This document shows, one piece after another, positions 1 to 7,387 of a stretch of DNA of 22,897 nucleotides (its first letter is position 1; each line of letters begins with the position of its first letter). A program made the position numbers and the translations under genes. The stretch is from a virus. Where the stretch lies: positions 1 through 22,897 of the IMG/VR virus record IMGVR_UViG_3300012936_000185. One strand, given 5' to 3'. Under the pieces are notes generated by a model. The model was not told where the DNA came from, searched no databases, and saw only the letters and a list, made by a program, of their open reading frames with translations.

Positions 1-1
1 C

Positions 2-268
2 CTGATTGAACTTGAAAATGGTCAATATGCACTGTATCCTAACAACAGAATGCGTATTTTTGACAATAGTTTGACACCTGTTGATCCTAAGATGCCTGAT
101 TTTAAGGTATCAACACAATATTACAGTGTTGAAAATGGTTTTGAGCGCCTTGGAATGGGTCGTGAGGACGAATATTTCTGGAAAACTGCGAAAGAGCGCG
201 AAAGAGAAGAAGAAACAGCAGAAGATATGTACAAATCACAAGAGGATCGTCCTCTTGACACTCAATAA
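2..268 (+). CDS. C-terminal part of an unrecognised phage protein (5' end outside window)
   Basis: The frame is open from the window edge to TAA at 266-268, giving at least 88 residues; an internal ATG at 50 is probably not the true start. The visible part contains LYPNNRMRIFDNSL, then a stretch ending VENGFERLGMGREDEYFW, and finishes in a strongly charged, probably helical tail (KEREREEETAED). I see no membrane segment or catalytic motif. I do not recognise the family. Its place directly upstream of a baseplate cluster, on the same strand, fits a small conserved gene of marine T4-like phages, but that is inference. The stop codon overlaps a late-promoter-like box. The competing frame-3 ORF at 81-272 is a shadow, because only this frame continues to the window edge. 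Confidence 0.75.
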   Translation: MIELENGQYALYPNNRMRIFDNSLTPVDPKMPDFKVSTQYYSVENGFERLGMGREDEYFWKTAKEREREEETAEDMYKSQEDRPLDTQ

Positions 269-271
269 ATA
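264..271 (+). promoter_or_regulatory. T4-type late promoter box AATAAATA
   Basis: The octamer AATAAATA fits the T4-like late consensus TATAAATA/NATAAATA and overlaps the stop codon of the preceding gene. It lies 16 bases before the ATG at 288, so a transcript starting a few bases downstream would have a very short leader. AT-rich sequence makes chance matches likely. The same arrangement before gp8 supports it. Confidence 0.5.
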
Positions 272-287
272 ACAAAAAAGGGAAAAA

Positions 288-473
288 ATGGGACATCCAA
301 AGCATTTAGACGGTTCAGTTGACAAAGGAAGTGACTTTATCAACTCTGGAATGACTCTTATCACTGAAGTTGAGAGTGAAAAATACCTAAAAATGGCAAA
401 AAATCGTAAAAAAGTGAAAACTCAACAAAGTAATGAAGGATTCTTTGATACTACAGAGACTTTCATTGACTAA
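288..473 (+). CDS. small hypothetical protein, 61 aa
   Basis: An ATG at 288 follows the purine-rich sequence AAGGGA (278-283) at usable ribosome-binding spacing, and the frame ends at TAA 471-473. The product starts MGHPKHLDGSVDKGSDFI, is basic in the middle (MAKNRKKVK) and acidic at the end (TTETFID). It has no membrane segment, cysteine cluster or known domain that I can see. I do not recognise a function. The short spacing on both sides, the shared strand and a plausible ribosome-binding site argue that it is a real gene and not a chance frame. It probably shares transcription with the adjacent structural genes. Confidence 0.65.
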   Translation: MGHPKHLDGSVDKGSDFINSGMTLITEVESEKYLKMAKNRKKVKTQQSNEGFFDTTETFID

Positions 474-489
474 ACTCTAAAAAACCGCG

Positions 490-497
490 TCTAAATA
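490..497 (+). promoter_or_regulatory. late-promoter-like box TCTAAATA upstream of gp25
   Basis: TCTAAATA differs from NATAAATA at one position (C for A) and is followed by AG, like the box before gp8 (…TAAATAAG). Initiation a few bases downstream would leave a leader of about 20 bases before the gp25 ATG. It would exclude the left arm of the inverted repeat at 481-489. GTCTAAAT is repeated directly at 489-496 and 518-525. Confidence 0.4.
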
Positions 498-498
498 A

Positions 499-520
499 GA
501 CAGAATCATAGTATTTTGTC
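499..520 (+). other. hairpin immediately before the gp25 start codon
   Basis: GACAGAAT (499-506) can pair with ATTTTGTC (513-520) over 8 bp with one G-U wobble, leaving a six-base loop. It ends three bases before the ATG at 524, where a ribosome must load, and no clear Shine-Dalgarno sequence is present. A CCTCTAGAGG palindrome follows at 527-536. The stem is AU-rich, so its stability is uncertain. Confidence 0.4.
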
Positions 521-523
521 TAA

Positions 524-925
524 ATGCCTCTAGAGGGAGTCAGTCGCGGTTTTAAAGATATTAGTTTTTCGTTTGGAAAGCATCCAATCAGCAATGATTT
601 GGTTGCATTAACAAATGAAAGTGCAATATCTCGTGCTGTTCGCAATTTAGTGTTGACTAAGATTGCTGAGAGACCCTTTAATAGAGATCTTGGTACAAAA
701 GTAAAGGACGCACTATTTGAAAACTTTGATGCGATTACCGCTAACATCATTGAGGATGAGATTCGTTTTATATTGAATCGTTATGAAGAAAGAATAACAA
801 TCAGAGACGTGTCTGTTCTGCATGACAATGATTCAAGTATCGTTGAGTGTAAAATAAAATACGAAATCGTAGGTAGACCAGAAACACTTCAGGAACTCAC
901 ATTTGCATTAGAGTCGGTTCGATAA
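524..925 (+). CDS. gp25: gp25-like baseplate wedge protein
   Basis: This 133-residue product matches T4 gp25 in length (132 aa) and pattern. gp25 belongs to the GPW/gp25 family, an inner wedge component that links the baseplate to the first sheath ring. The family core is visible: ERPFNRDLGTKV at about residues 49-60, then ALFENF and ITANIIEDEI, then NRYEERI at about 86-91. This lines up with the T4 stretch containing RPFDPEFG, QLFEN, TADTVE and NYEPRI, as I recall it. The family's Glu-Pro-Arg triplet reads Glu-Glu-Arg here. The start at 524 is chosen because MPLEGVSRGFKDI gives the expected length. The leader lacks an obvious Shine-Dalgarno site and is potentially structured. The stop is immediately followed by the gp6 ATG, suggesting coupled translation. 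Confidence 0.93.
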   Translation: MPLEGVSRGFKDISFSFGKHPISNDLVALTNESAISRAVRNLVLTKIAERPFNRDLGTKVKDALFENFDAITANIIEDEIRFILNRYEERITIRDVSVLHDNDSSIVECKIKYEIVGRPETLQELTFALESVR

Positions 926-2833
926 ATGGCACTAGTAAATTTTACAAATCTGGATTTTGACCAGATAAAAACACAAATCAAGGATTATTTGAGAGCAAAC
1001 TCAAATTTCACTGATTTTGATTATGAGGGATCTAACTTATCGATCCTGATTGATACTCTTGCTTATAATACTTACATTAGTGCTTACAATGCTAACATGG
1101 TTAGCAATGAAGTGTTTATTGATAGTGCAACACTTAGAGAAAACGTTGTTTCACTCGCAAGAAACATCGGATATGTCCCCAGATCAAAAACTGGAGCAAA
1201 AGCAAGAATCACTTTCACTATCAGCACTGCAAACCTATCAACAAACCCTGTTCAGATCACTCTTAAGAGGGGCGTAGTTGCCACTACAAGGGCGACGGGG
1301 AACACTTCCTATACATTCACCATACCAGCAGACATTACCGTCCCTGTAGAGAATGATCTCGCTGTATTTACTGATATTGAAATATCTGAGGGCACTTACT
1401 TAACTGAAACATATACAGTAAGTGCATCAAATCCAAATCAAAGATTTATTCTTGATAACCCAAATATTGACACATCTTCTATTCGGGTATCTATTGATGA
1501 AGACGGCACTGGACCTCTTCAGGCAGTAACATATACTCTTGCAAATAGTCTTTTTGATGTAACTAATACATCGAGAGTATTTTTCATACAAGAAATTGAA
1601 GATGAGCGTTATGAACTGATTTTTGGTGATGGAGTATTTGGTAAGAAGTTAGAATCACCTGCTACCGTCACAGTTAACTATAATGTCACTCACGGAGAAG
1701 ATGTCAATGGTGCATCTTCATTTGCCTTTAGTGGTAGGTTATTAGATAATGATGGAAATGTCGTAAATGAAGCAACTTCTTTAATCAAAACGGAACAAGA
1801 TGCAATAGGTGGTTCTAAGATCGAATCGATTGCTTCAATCAAGAAGTATGCACCAAAGATTTACGCATCACAAAACCGTGCAGTAACGGCAACAGATTAT
1901 GAAGCACTTATTCCCCAGATCTATCCAGAAGCTGAATCTGTATCAGTCTTTGGTGGTGAAGAACTCGATCCGCCAAAGTATGGAAAGGTCTTTATTACAA
2001 TCAAACCATCCTTCGGTCCATTTGTTCCAGAAGGAGTCAAACAAAATCTTGTAAAGCAACTTAGAAAGTATAGTGTTGCAGGTATTCTTCCAGAAATCAC
2101 CGATCTTAAGTATCTGTATCTGGAGTTAGATACTTCAGTCTATTACAATCCAAATATGGCACCAAGTGCCAACTATGTTCTTGCAATCGTAAAAGAGAAT
2201 CTTCAAGCATATGCCGATTCTACTGAATTAAATCGATATGGTGCAAGAATGAAATATAGTAAACTTGGAAGTTTGATTGATAACTCACATGAGTCTATTA
2301 CATCAAATATAACCACGATTGAGATGCGTAGAGATATGCGCCCAAGACTTAATCAGTTTTCAGAATATGAAATTTGTTATGGTAATCCAATCAGGGTAAA
2401 TAGAAAGACAGGATACAATATTCGTTCTTCTGGATTCCGTATTGCGGGTGTAAACTCTACAGTATATCTTTCTGACACACCAAATGCTGATGAAAAAACT
2501 GGATCACTGTTTTTCTTCAGACTTCTTGCAGATGATCAGGTGAAAGTCATAAGAAGATCTGTGGGAATCATTGATTATGAAAAAGGAGAGATTCTTTTGA
2601 ATCCTGTAAATATAATAGGATCTTCTGTAGTAAAAGGTGCAGATATTATTGAGATATCAGCACCTCCAGTATCTAATGATGTTATTGGTCTCCAAGATCT
2701 CTATCTGCAACTTGATATAACTAATACAACAGTTGATATGGTTTCTGATGAGATTTCTTCTGGAAGTTATCCTTCTGGATCAAAATATGTAATAACCCCA
2801 AGCTACTCCACTAGAGGCTTAGTTAGAAAGTAA
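926..2833 (+). CDS. gp6: gp6-like baseplate wedge protein
   Basis: The product has 635 residues; T4 gp6 has 660. In T4, gp6 forms the ring of inner wedge dimers that ties neighbouring wedges together. The N-terminus (FDQIKTQIKDYL, FTDFDYEGSN, LIDTLAYNTYISAYNANM, then ATLRENVVSLARNIGYVPRS) is the pattern I associate with gp6 of marine T4-like phages. A baseplate-J-like segment around residues 320-370 contains TATDYEALIPQIYP, VSVFGGEELDPPKYGKVF and ITIKPSFGP. The C-terminal third carries RVNRKTGYNIRSSGF and an all-beta region. The ATG sits directly after the gp25 stop (TAAATG) with no spacer, so initiation may depend on ribosomes finishing gp25. Six bases separate its stop from the next gene, consistent with one late operon. 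Confidence 0.93.
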   Translation: MALVNFTNLDFDQIKTQIKDYLRANSNFTDFDYEGSNLSILIDTLAYNTYISAYNANMVSNEVFIDSATLRENVVSLARNIGYVPRSKTGAKARITFTISTANLSTNPVQITLKRGVVATTRATGNTSYTFTIPADITVPVENDLAVFTDIEISEGTYLTETYTVSASNPNQRFILDNPNIDTSSIRVSIDEDGTGPLQAVTYTLANSLFDVTNTSRVFFIQEIEDERYELIFGDGVFGKKLESPATVTVNYNVTHGEDVNGASSFAFSGRLLDNDGNVVNEATSLIKTEQDAIGGSKIESIASIKKYAPKIYASQNRAVTATDYEALIPQIYPEAESVSVFGGEELDPPKYGKVFITIKPSFGPFVPEGVKQNLVKQLRKYSVAGILPEITDLKYLYLELDTSVYYNPNMAPSANYVLAIVKENLQAYADSTELNRYGARMKYSKLGSLIDNSHESITSNITTIEMRRDMRPRLNQFSEYEICYGNPIRVNRKTGYNIRSSGFRIAGVNSTVYLSDTPNADEKTGSLFFFRLLADDQVKVIRRSVGIIDYEKGEILLNPVNIIGSSVVKGADIIEISAPPVSNDVIGLQDLYLQLDITNTTVDMVSDEISSGSYPSGSKYVITPSYSTRGLVRK

Positions 2834-2839
2834 AATACA

Positions 2840-5800
2840 ATGGTAAAAAGAGTAAAAATCAGTTCGGTAATCGAGAGCCAACTTCCTGCATTTGTAAGGG
2901 AGGATTTTCCTCGCGTAGCAGAGTTTTTACAAGAATATTATAGATCTCTTGATAGTCAAAGTGGTACACTAGATATCCTTCATAACATTGACAAGTATGT
3001 CAAGGTTGAAGAGATGACTAATCTCAACTTTGAAACAAGTTTGACATCTAACGTCTCAAGATTTGATGATACTGTTGAGGTTGAAGATACTACAGGGTTT
3101 CCAGATAACTATGGATTGATTCAGATTAACTCTGAGGTTATCACATATACAGGAAAAACTTCTACATCGTTTACTGGATGTGTTCGTGGTTTTTCTGGCA
3201 TCACATCATATAAAAGTCAAAATAAACCAGACTCTTTAGTTTTTTCTGATACTGCTATTGGTAAGCATACTAGTGGTGCAACAGTAAAAAACCTTAGTGT
3301 TCTTTTCTTAGATCAGTTTTTAAGAAAGACTAAAGCACAGGTTACTCCAGGGTTTGAAGATAGAACATTATATTCGGGTATTAATCAGAATGTCTTTATA
3401 AAGCAGTCTAAAGATTTTTATGAAACCAAAGGAACTGATCAGTCCTTTGAGATTCTGTTCAGAGCACTGTACGGAAAGGACGTAGAAGTTTTAAAACCAA
3501 GAGATAATCTTTTTGAACCATCAAACGCTCAGTATAGTGTTACTAAGGATCTTGTTGTAGAAGCTATTACTGGAGATCCTCTAAACTTAGAGAATAGGAC
3601 TCTCTTTCAAGATAAATCTTCCAACTATGAAGAGGCAAGCGGTTCTGTAACTAAAGTTGAAAAGTTTTCTAGAGACTCAAGGGATTATTATAAGTTAAGT
3701 CTTGACTTTGACTATGACAAAGATATCGACGTATTTGGATCTCTCTTTGGAGAGTTTAAGGTTCATCCAAAAACTAAGGTTATTACAGCAGTTTCTGCTG
3801 GTTCTAGTGTTCTTGATGTTGACTCAACAGTAGGATTTTCTACTTCGGGAACAATTGTTTTAAATAACGCTACTGGAACACCTACTGTAGTTACCTATGG
3901 TTCAAAATCTCTGAACCAGTTTTTTGAGTGCTCAAATGTTCCAGATGTTCTCGCCAAAACTTTTATAAGAGATAACGTATTTGCATACGCTTATGAAGGT
4001 CCAGGAAAAACTAACCCAATCACAGTTCGTGTTGGCGCTGTTTTATCGGATATAGAATTTGACACTACTACTGCAGGTCTTAAAGATAAAGATACTTTAA
4101 AAATCAAGTCTCTTGGTAGAAGAACTGATGATTCTAAGTCAAACAACTGGGTATTTAATATTCCAGGAACTTATGATGTAAAATCAATAGTTCTTGTTGA
4201 TGCATCAGACTTTACGTTTAGAATTACGACGCATGATAGAATAACTGCGTTTGATGGAGATATTCTCACCATAGTAGCACAAAACGGATTTACTGCACTG
4301 GGAGAGATTACTTCTGTTGAGAATGATGTCACAATCCAGGTAAGAGTTGGACAAACTCTCAATACCAGTCTCTCATACGAAATAAAGAAAAATCTCACAA
4401 AGGCAACCGCCACTAATTTCCCTAACATTAATAAAATTAATGCAAACGTTCAAAATGCTTACATAGATTTAAACGATAATCTTTATATTTCAACACCTTC
4501 TCTTCCAGCATACTTTAAGCAAGAGTTAAAAGTAAAAGATCGTTCTATTTCTTTTAGTGGAACATATACTGATGCTGAAGTCGTAAGAATCGGAGATCAT
4601 GGATTATATACTGGAGATTCTGTTGTTTATGTTCCTGGGACTGGAACAAACAAATTAAATATTGATGCAGGTGTATATTTTGTAAAGAGAGTATCTGCAA
4701 ATGAAGTTTCCATTTACAGAAGCAGAGCAAATATCTTTAATAATGTATTCATTGAAATCAATGGATCAGTAACCAATAACAAGTTTGAAATCTTTAGTCT
4801 TTCTGGACAAACTTTAGACTCTCAAAACCTTATTCGTAAGTTTCCGAACCCAGAAAACAGTCAAGTTGTTAATAAAACAACTCCTGGTCAAACTGGAATG
4901 TTGGTCAATGGTGTTGAGATCTTAAACTATAAGTCCTCAGACTCTATTTTTTATGGTCCGATCAACAATATTATTGTAACATCTCCTGGTTCTGGATATG
5001 ATGTTATCAATCCTCCTGTTTTAGGGATAACTGATCCAGTTGGAACTGGTGCAACTGGATTACTTGGTGTAGAGGGTTCTTTTGAAAATATCCTTGTAGA
5101 AGATGGTGGATTTGATTACATTGGAACTCCAACAATCACTATAACTGGTGGCGGTGGTCAAGGAGCAACTGCAAAAGCTGACATGATTACTGTGAAGCAT
5201 GTCAATAACTTCAATGCTTTTGGAGAGGCACTGCGTGTTGATCTGACTAATAATACTATAGGATTTTCTTCTTTCCACAAGTTTAGAAATGGTGAAGCAG
5301 TAATATATTCTACAAACGGTGCTGCAAATGTTGGCGGTATTTCAACGGATTCTGAGTATTATGTTTCTACTACAGAAAGTTCTTCATATGTAAAACTTCA
5401 TTATACCATGCAAGATGCCATTGCTGGCATTAACACTGTGAATATCACTTCTTATGGAGAGGGTACTCATTCATTTGTATCTAAGCAAAGAAAAAGAATA
5501 ATCAATCAAGTTAAGGTCACAAACCCTGGAACGGGATATAAAAACAAAGCAGTATATGCATCTAGAAGTCAGATCAACATTTATTCTGACACCATCAATG
5601 TAATAAACCATGGATACTTTGATGGAGACATTGTTGTTCATACGACAATGGGAACCTCTCCAACTGGATTGGTAGATGGAAATAGTTATTATGTTACCAA
5701 AGTAAATGATAACAGTTTCAGACTTTCTATTCTTGGTGACGGTACAACCGAAGAAAAAGATTTCTACTTTAAAACTAAGCAGTATGTAAATATAAGTTCC

Positions 5801-7300
5801 CAAGGAATAGGTATTCAAGTCTTCAACTACGAACCTATTAAAGTTACTGTTAATGGAGTTATAGGAATAACAACTTTCTCTAATCAAGATTTTGGTGCAA
5901 AGTTGTTGCCTGTTGTAAGAGGTCAAATCACTTCGGTTACAATGTCCAACAATGGCGTTGGATATGGTAGTAGTGAAATTATTGGAGATAATAGACAACC
6001 ACTGTTTACATTTAACAGAGGTTCTGGTGCAATATTAGAACCTGTTGTAATCAATGGGACTATTATTGAAGTTGTTATCAAGTCTGGTGGTTCTGGATAT
6101 AACTCTGTCCCATCTCTTAATATTATTGGAGACGGTCAAGGAGCAGAGTTAACACCTATCGTCAGAAATGGTTCTATTGTTGATGTATTCATTGCAAACA
6201 GTGGTTATAACTATACAAATAGTAAAACCAGTATTAACGTTCAACCAGCGGGATCTGGAGCCGCTTTGCAGGCAGAAATTAAGAACTGGGTAATAAATCT
6301 GTTTGAAAGATCTTTGATCGTTCCAAACATTACAGATGATGATGGATATCTTACTGAAGGATTAAATCCAGATTATGGACTTCAGTATTGTCACATTTAC
6401 GCACCTAGAAAGTTCAGGCAGAATGTTTATAGAGAGATAACAAGATTAAACACTCAGGTATTTGTTCCTGACCTAATCATTGATCCTGTATCTTCTGCAG
6501 AAATTGCATCCAAAAATCACTCACCAATCATTGGTTGGGCATATGATGGCAATCCAATATATGGTCCTTATGGATATGACAAACCAGATGGTGGTATTGT
6601 CAGAGCAATGGTCTCTGGATATGAAAGAAATACTCTAGATGATCGTCCTCCAGTAGCAAAGTTCCCTAAAGGATTTTTGATTGATGATTACCTGTTTACA
6701 AATAATGGAGATCTTGACAAATACAATGGAAGATTCTGTGTAACTCCAGAATATCCAAATGGAACTTATGCATACTTTGCTACAGTTTCAAATGGTCCAG
6801 CGGAATCTGTTGGTCCATTTAAAGGATATAAACTTCCACAGTTCCCATACTTTATTGGTGATGAGTACAGATCTGCTCCAGTTGATTTTAACTTTAAGAA
6901 AACATCCAATCAGAATGACTTTGATTTAGTTAGAAACAAACTTATTAGAAATACTACTCCATATAACAACAACTCAGATACTCAAAGATATGAGTATTAT
7001 ATTGATCCAACAACTATTCAAGATCATGATAGCACAATTGATGATGTTGAAAATGGAAAAGTAGAATCTATTAAGATTAAGAACAAAGGTTTAGATTATA
7101 AAGTAGATGATAGGGTAAAGTTTGATAATACGGAGACCAGTGGTAGAGGAGCTACAGCCAAAGTTTCTAGAGTTGATGGTGTTACTGTAACTGGAGTTAG
7201 TGTTGCAACAACTCAAGTTACTGGAGTTGAGTTTGGACAATCTGGATCTACTGGAGTTTTAGTTGGTTATGCTCAAGATCCTCATGGATTTATTAAATAA
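2840..7300 (+). CDS. giant gp7-like baseplate wedge protein, part before the internal TAA
   Basis: The frame opens with MVKRVKISSVIESQLPAFV and runs 1,486 residues to TAA at 7298-7300. Residues ~1-320 resemble the C-terminal region of T4 gp7 as I recall it. The best stretch, DFYETKGTDQSFEILFRALY (about 192-211), corresponds to T4 DFYSTKGIEASYKFLFKVLY. The 6-this-8 gene order matches T4. gp7 is the large outer wedge protein that binds gp6, gp8 and gp10. The rest is modular: HG-x-x-x-G-D modules near 4589, 5268 and 5602; G-x-G-Y modules near 4979, 5095, 5516, 5941, 6076, 6190 and 7078; and a YHYH-like domain at ~1210-1344 (IIGWAYDGNPIYGPYGY). The frame continues unchanged past the TAA to 15874, so this is probably the N-terminal third of one polypeptide. 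The gp7 assignment rests on remembered sequence plus synteny. Confidence 0.85.
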   Translation: MVKRVKISSVIESQLPAFVREDFPRVAEFLQEYYRSLDSQSGTLDILHNIDKYVKVEEMTNLNFETSLTSNVSRFDDTVEVEDTTGFPDNYGLIQINSEVITYTGKTSTSFTGCVRGFSGITSYKSQNKPDSLVFSDTAIGKHTSGATVKNLSVLFLDQFLRKTKAQVTPGFEDRTLYSGINQNVFIKQSKDFYETKGTDQSFEILFRALYGKDVEVLKPRDNLFEPSNAQYSVTKDLVVEAITGDPLNLENRTLFQDKSSNYEEASGSVTKVEKFSRDSRDYYKLSLDFDYDKDIDVFGSLFGEFKVHPKTKVITAVSAGSSVLDVDSTVGFSTSGTIVLNNATGTPTVVTYGSKSLNQFFECSNVPDVLAKTFIRDNVFAYAYEGPGKTNPITVRVGAVLSDIEFDTTTAGLKDKDTLKIKSLGRRTDDSKSNNWVFNIPGTYDVKSIVLVDASDFTFRITTHDRITAFDGDILTIVAQNGFTALGEITSVENDVTIQVRVGQTLNTSLSYEIKKNLTKATATNFPNINKINANVQNAYIDLNDNLYISTPSLPAYFKQELKVKDRSISFSGTYTDAEVVRIGDHGLYTGDSVVYVPGTGTNKLNIDAGVYFVKRVSANEVSIYRSRANIFNNVFIEINGSVTNNKFEIFSLSGQTLDSQNLIRKFPNPENSQVVNKTTPGQTGMLVNGVEILNYKSSDSIFYGPINNIIVTSPGSGYDVINPPVLGITDPVGTGATGLLGVEGSFENILVEDGGFDYIGTPTITITGGGGQGATAKADMITVKHVNNFNAFGEALRVDLTNNTIGFSSFHKFRNGEAVIYSTNGAANVGGISTDSEYYVSTTESSSYVKLHYTMQDAIAGINTVNITSYGEGTHSFVSKQRKRIINQVKVTNPGTGYKNKAVYASRSQINIYSDTINVINHGYFDGDIVVHTTMGTSPTGLVDGNSYYVTKVNDNSFRLSILGDGTTEEKDFYFKTKQYVNISSQGIGIQVFNYEPIKVTVNGVIGITTFSNQDFGAKLLPVVRGQITSVTMSNNGVGYGSSEIIGDNRQPLFTFNRGSGAILEPVVINGTIIEVVIKSGGSGYNSVPSLNIIGDGQGAELTPIVRNGSIVDVFIANSGYNYTNSKTSINVQPAGSGAALQAEIKNWVINLFERSLIVPNITDDDGYLTEGLNPDYGLQYCHIYAPRKFRQNVYREITRLNTQVFVPDLIIDPVSSAEIASKNHSPIIGWAYDGNPIYGPYGYDKPDGGIVRAMVSGYERNTLDDRPPVAKFPKGFLIDDYLFTNNGDLDKYNGRFCVTPEYPNGTYAYFATVSNGPAESVGPFKGYKLPQFPYFIGDEYRSAPVDFNFKKTSNQNDFDLVRNKLIRNTTPYNNNSDTQRYEYYIDPTTIQDHDSTIDDVENGKVESIKIKNKGLDYKVDDRVKFDNTETSGRGATAKVSRVDGVTVTGVSVATTQVTGVEFGQSGSTGVLVGYAQDPHGFIK
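6460..6880 (+). other. YHYH-like domain inside the giant structural protein
   Basis: Residues ~1208-1347 of the frame starting at 2840 contain HSPIIGWAYDGNPIYGPYGY, then FPKGFLIDDYLF, LDKYNGRFCVTPEYP and NGTYAYFATV. This is the layout of YHYH-family domains (SPIIGxAYDGxPIYGP, then a C-terminal YHYH). The name-giving tetrad here reads Tyr-Ala-Tyr-Phe. The domain's biochemical role is not known to me; in a baseplate protein it may be structural or may contact a ligand. Confidence 0.7.
7298..7300 (+). other. in-frame TAA splitting a ~4,340-codon frame
   Basis: Both large frames (2840-7300 and onward to 15874) are in the same phase, and the frame stays open from 7301. Upstream the protein reads QDPHGFIK and downstream DEVTISGLSTTNTNLQRFF. 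Together these form an HG-x-x-x-[TAA]-D-x-V module like HGLYTGDSVVY and HGFVTGQKVVY elsewhere in the same protein. The stop occupies the usual Gly/Asn position. No ATG or GTG start lies between 7301 and 7388. A nonsense mutation, a sequence error, read-through or an unusual restart could explain it. Confidence 0.9.
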
Positions 7301-7387
7301 GATGAGGTAACTATAAGTGGTTTATCGACAACAAATACAAATCTACAAAGATTCTTCTCAATAAATGTTCCAAAAAATACCCTCGTA

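Larger units (their letters stand above)
481..553 (+). repeat. 9-bp perfect inverted repeat enclosing the gp25 start
   Basis: AAAACCGCG at 481-489 is the exact reverse complement of CGCGGTTTT at 545-553. The right arm is codons 8-10 of gp25 (CGC GGT TTT, Arg-Gly-Phe). The loop of 55 bases holds the smaller hairpin at 499-520, the late-promoter-like box and the ATG at 524. In RNA this could close a branched fold around the initiation region. The loop is too long for an ordinary terminator. Confidence 0.45.

Noticed and set aside
527-536. CCTCTAGAGG palindrome as a protein-binding operator
   Set aside because: A 10-bp palindrome alone, inside codons 2-5 of gp25, with no second copy nearby, is not enough to call an operator.
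481-553. Rho-independent terminator upstream of gp25
   Set aside because: The GC-containing stem has a 55-base loop and its right arm is coding sequence, with only four T residues; this is not a terminator layout.
5471-5998. 175-codon open frame on the - strand
   Set aside because: It lies wholly inside the modular giant gene, whose protein has clear recurring motifs there. The antisense product is rich in Ile/Ser/Tyr with no recognisable pattern.
7298-7300. TAA reassigned to an amino acid in this phage
   Set aside because: TAA ends the genes at 268, 473, 925, 2833 and 17495 at sensible protein ends, so it works as a stop here.
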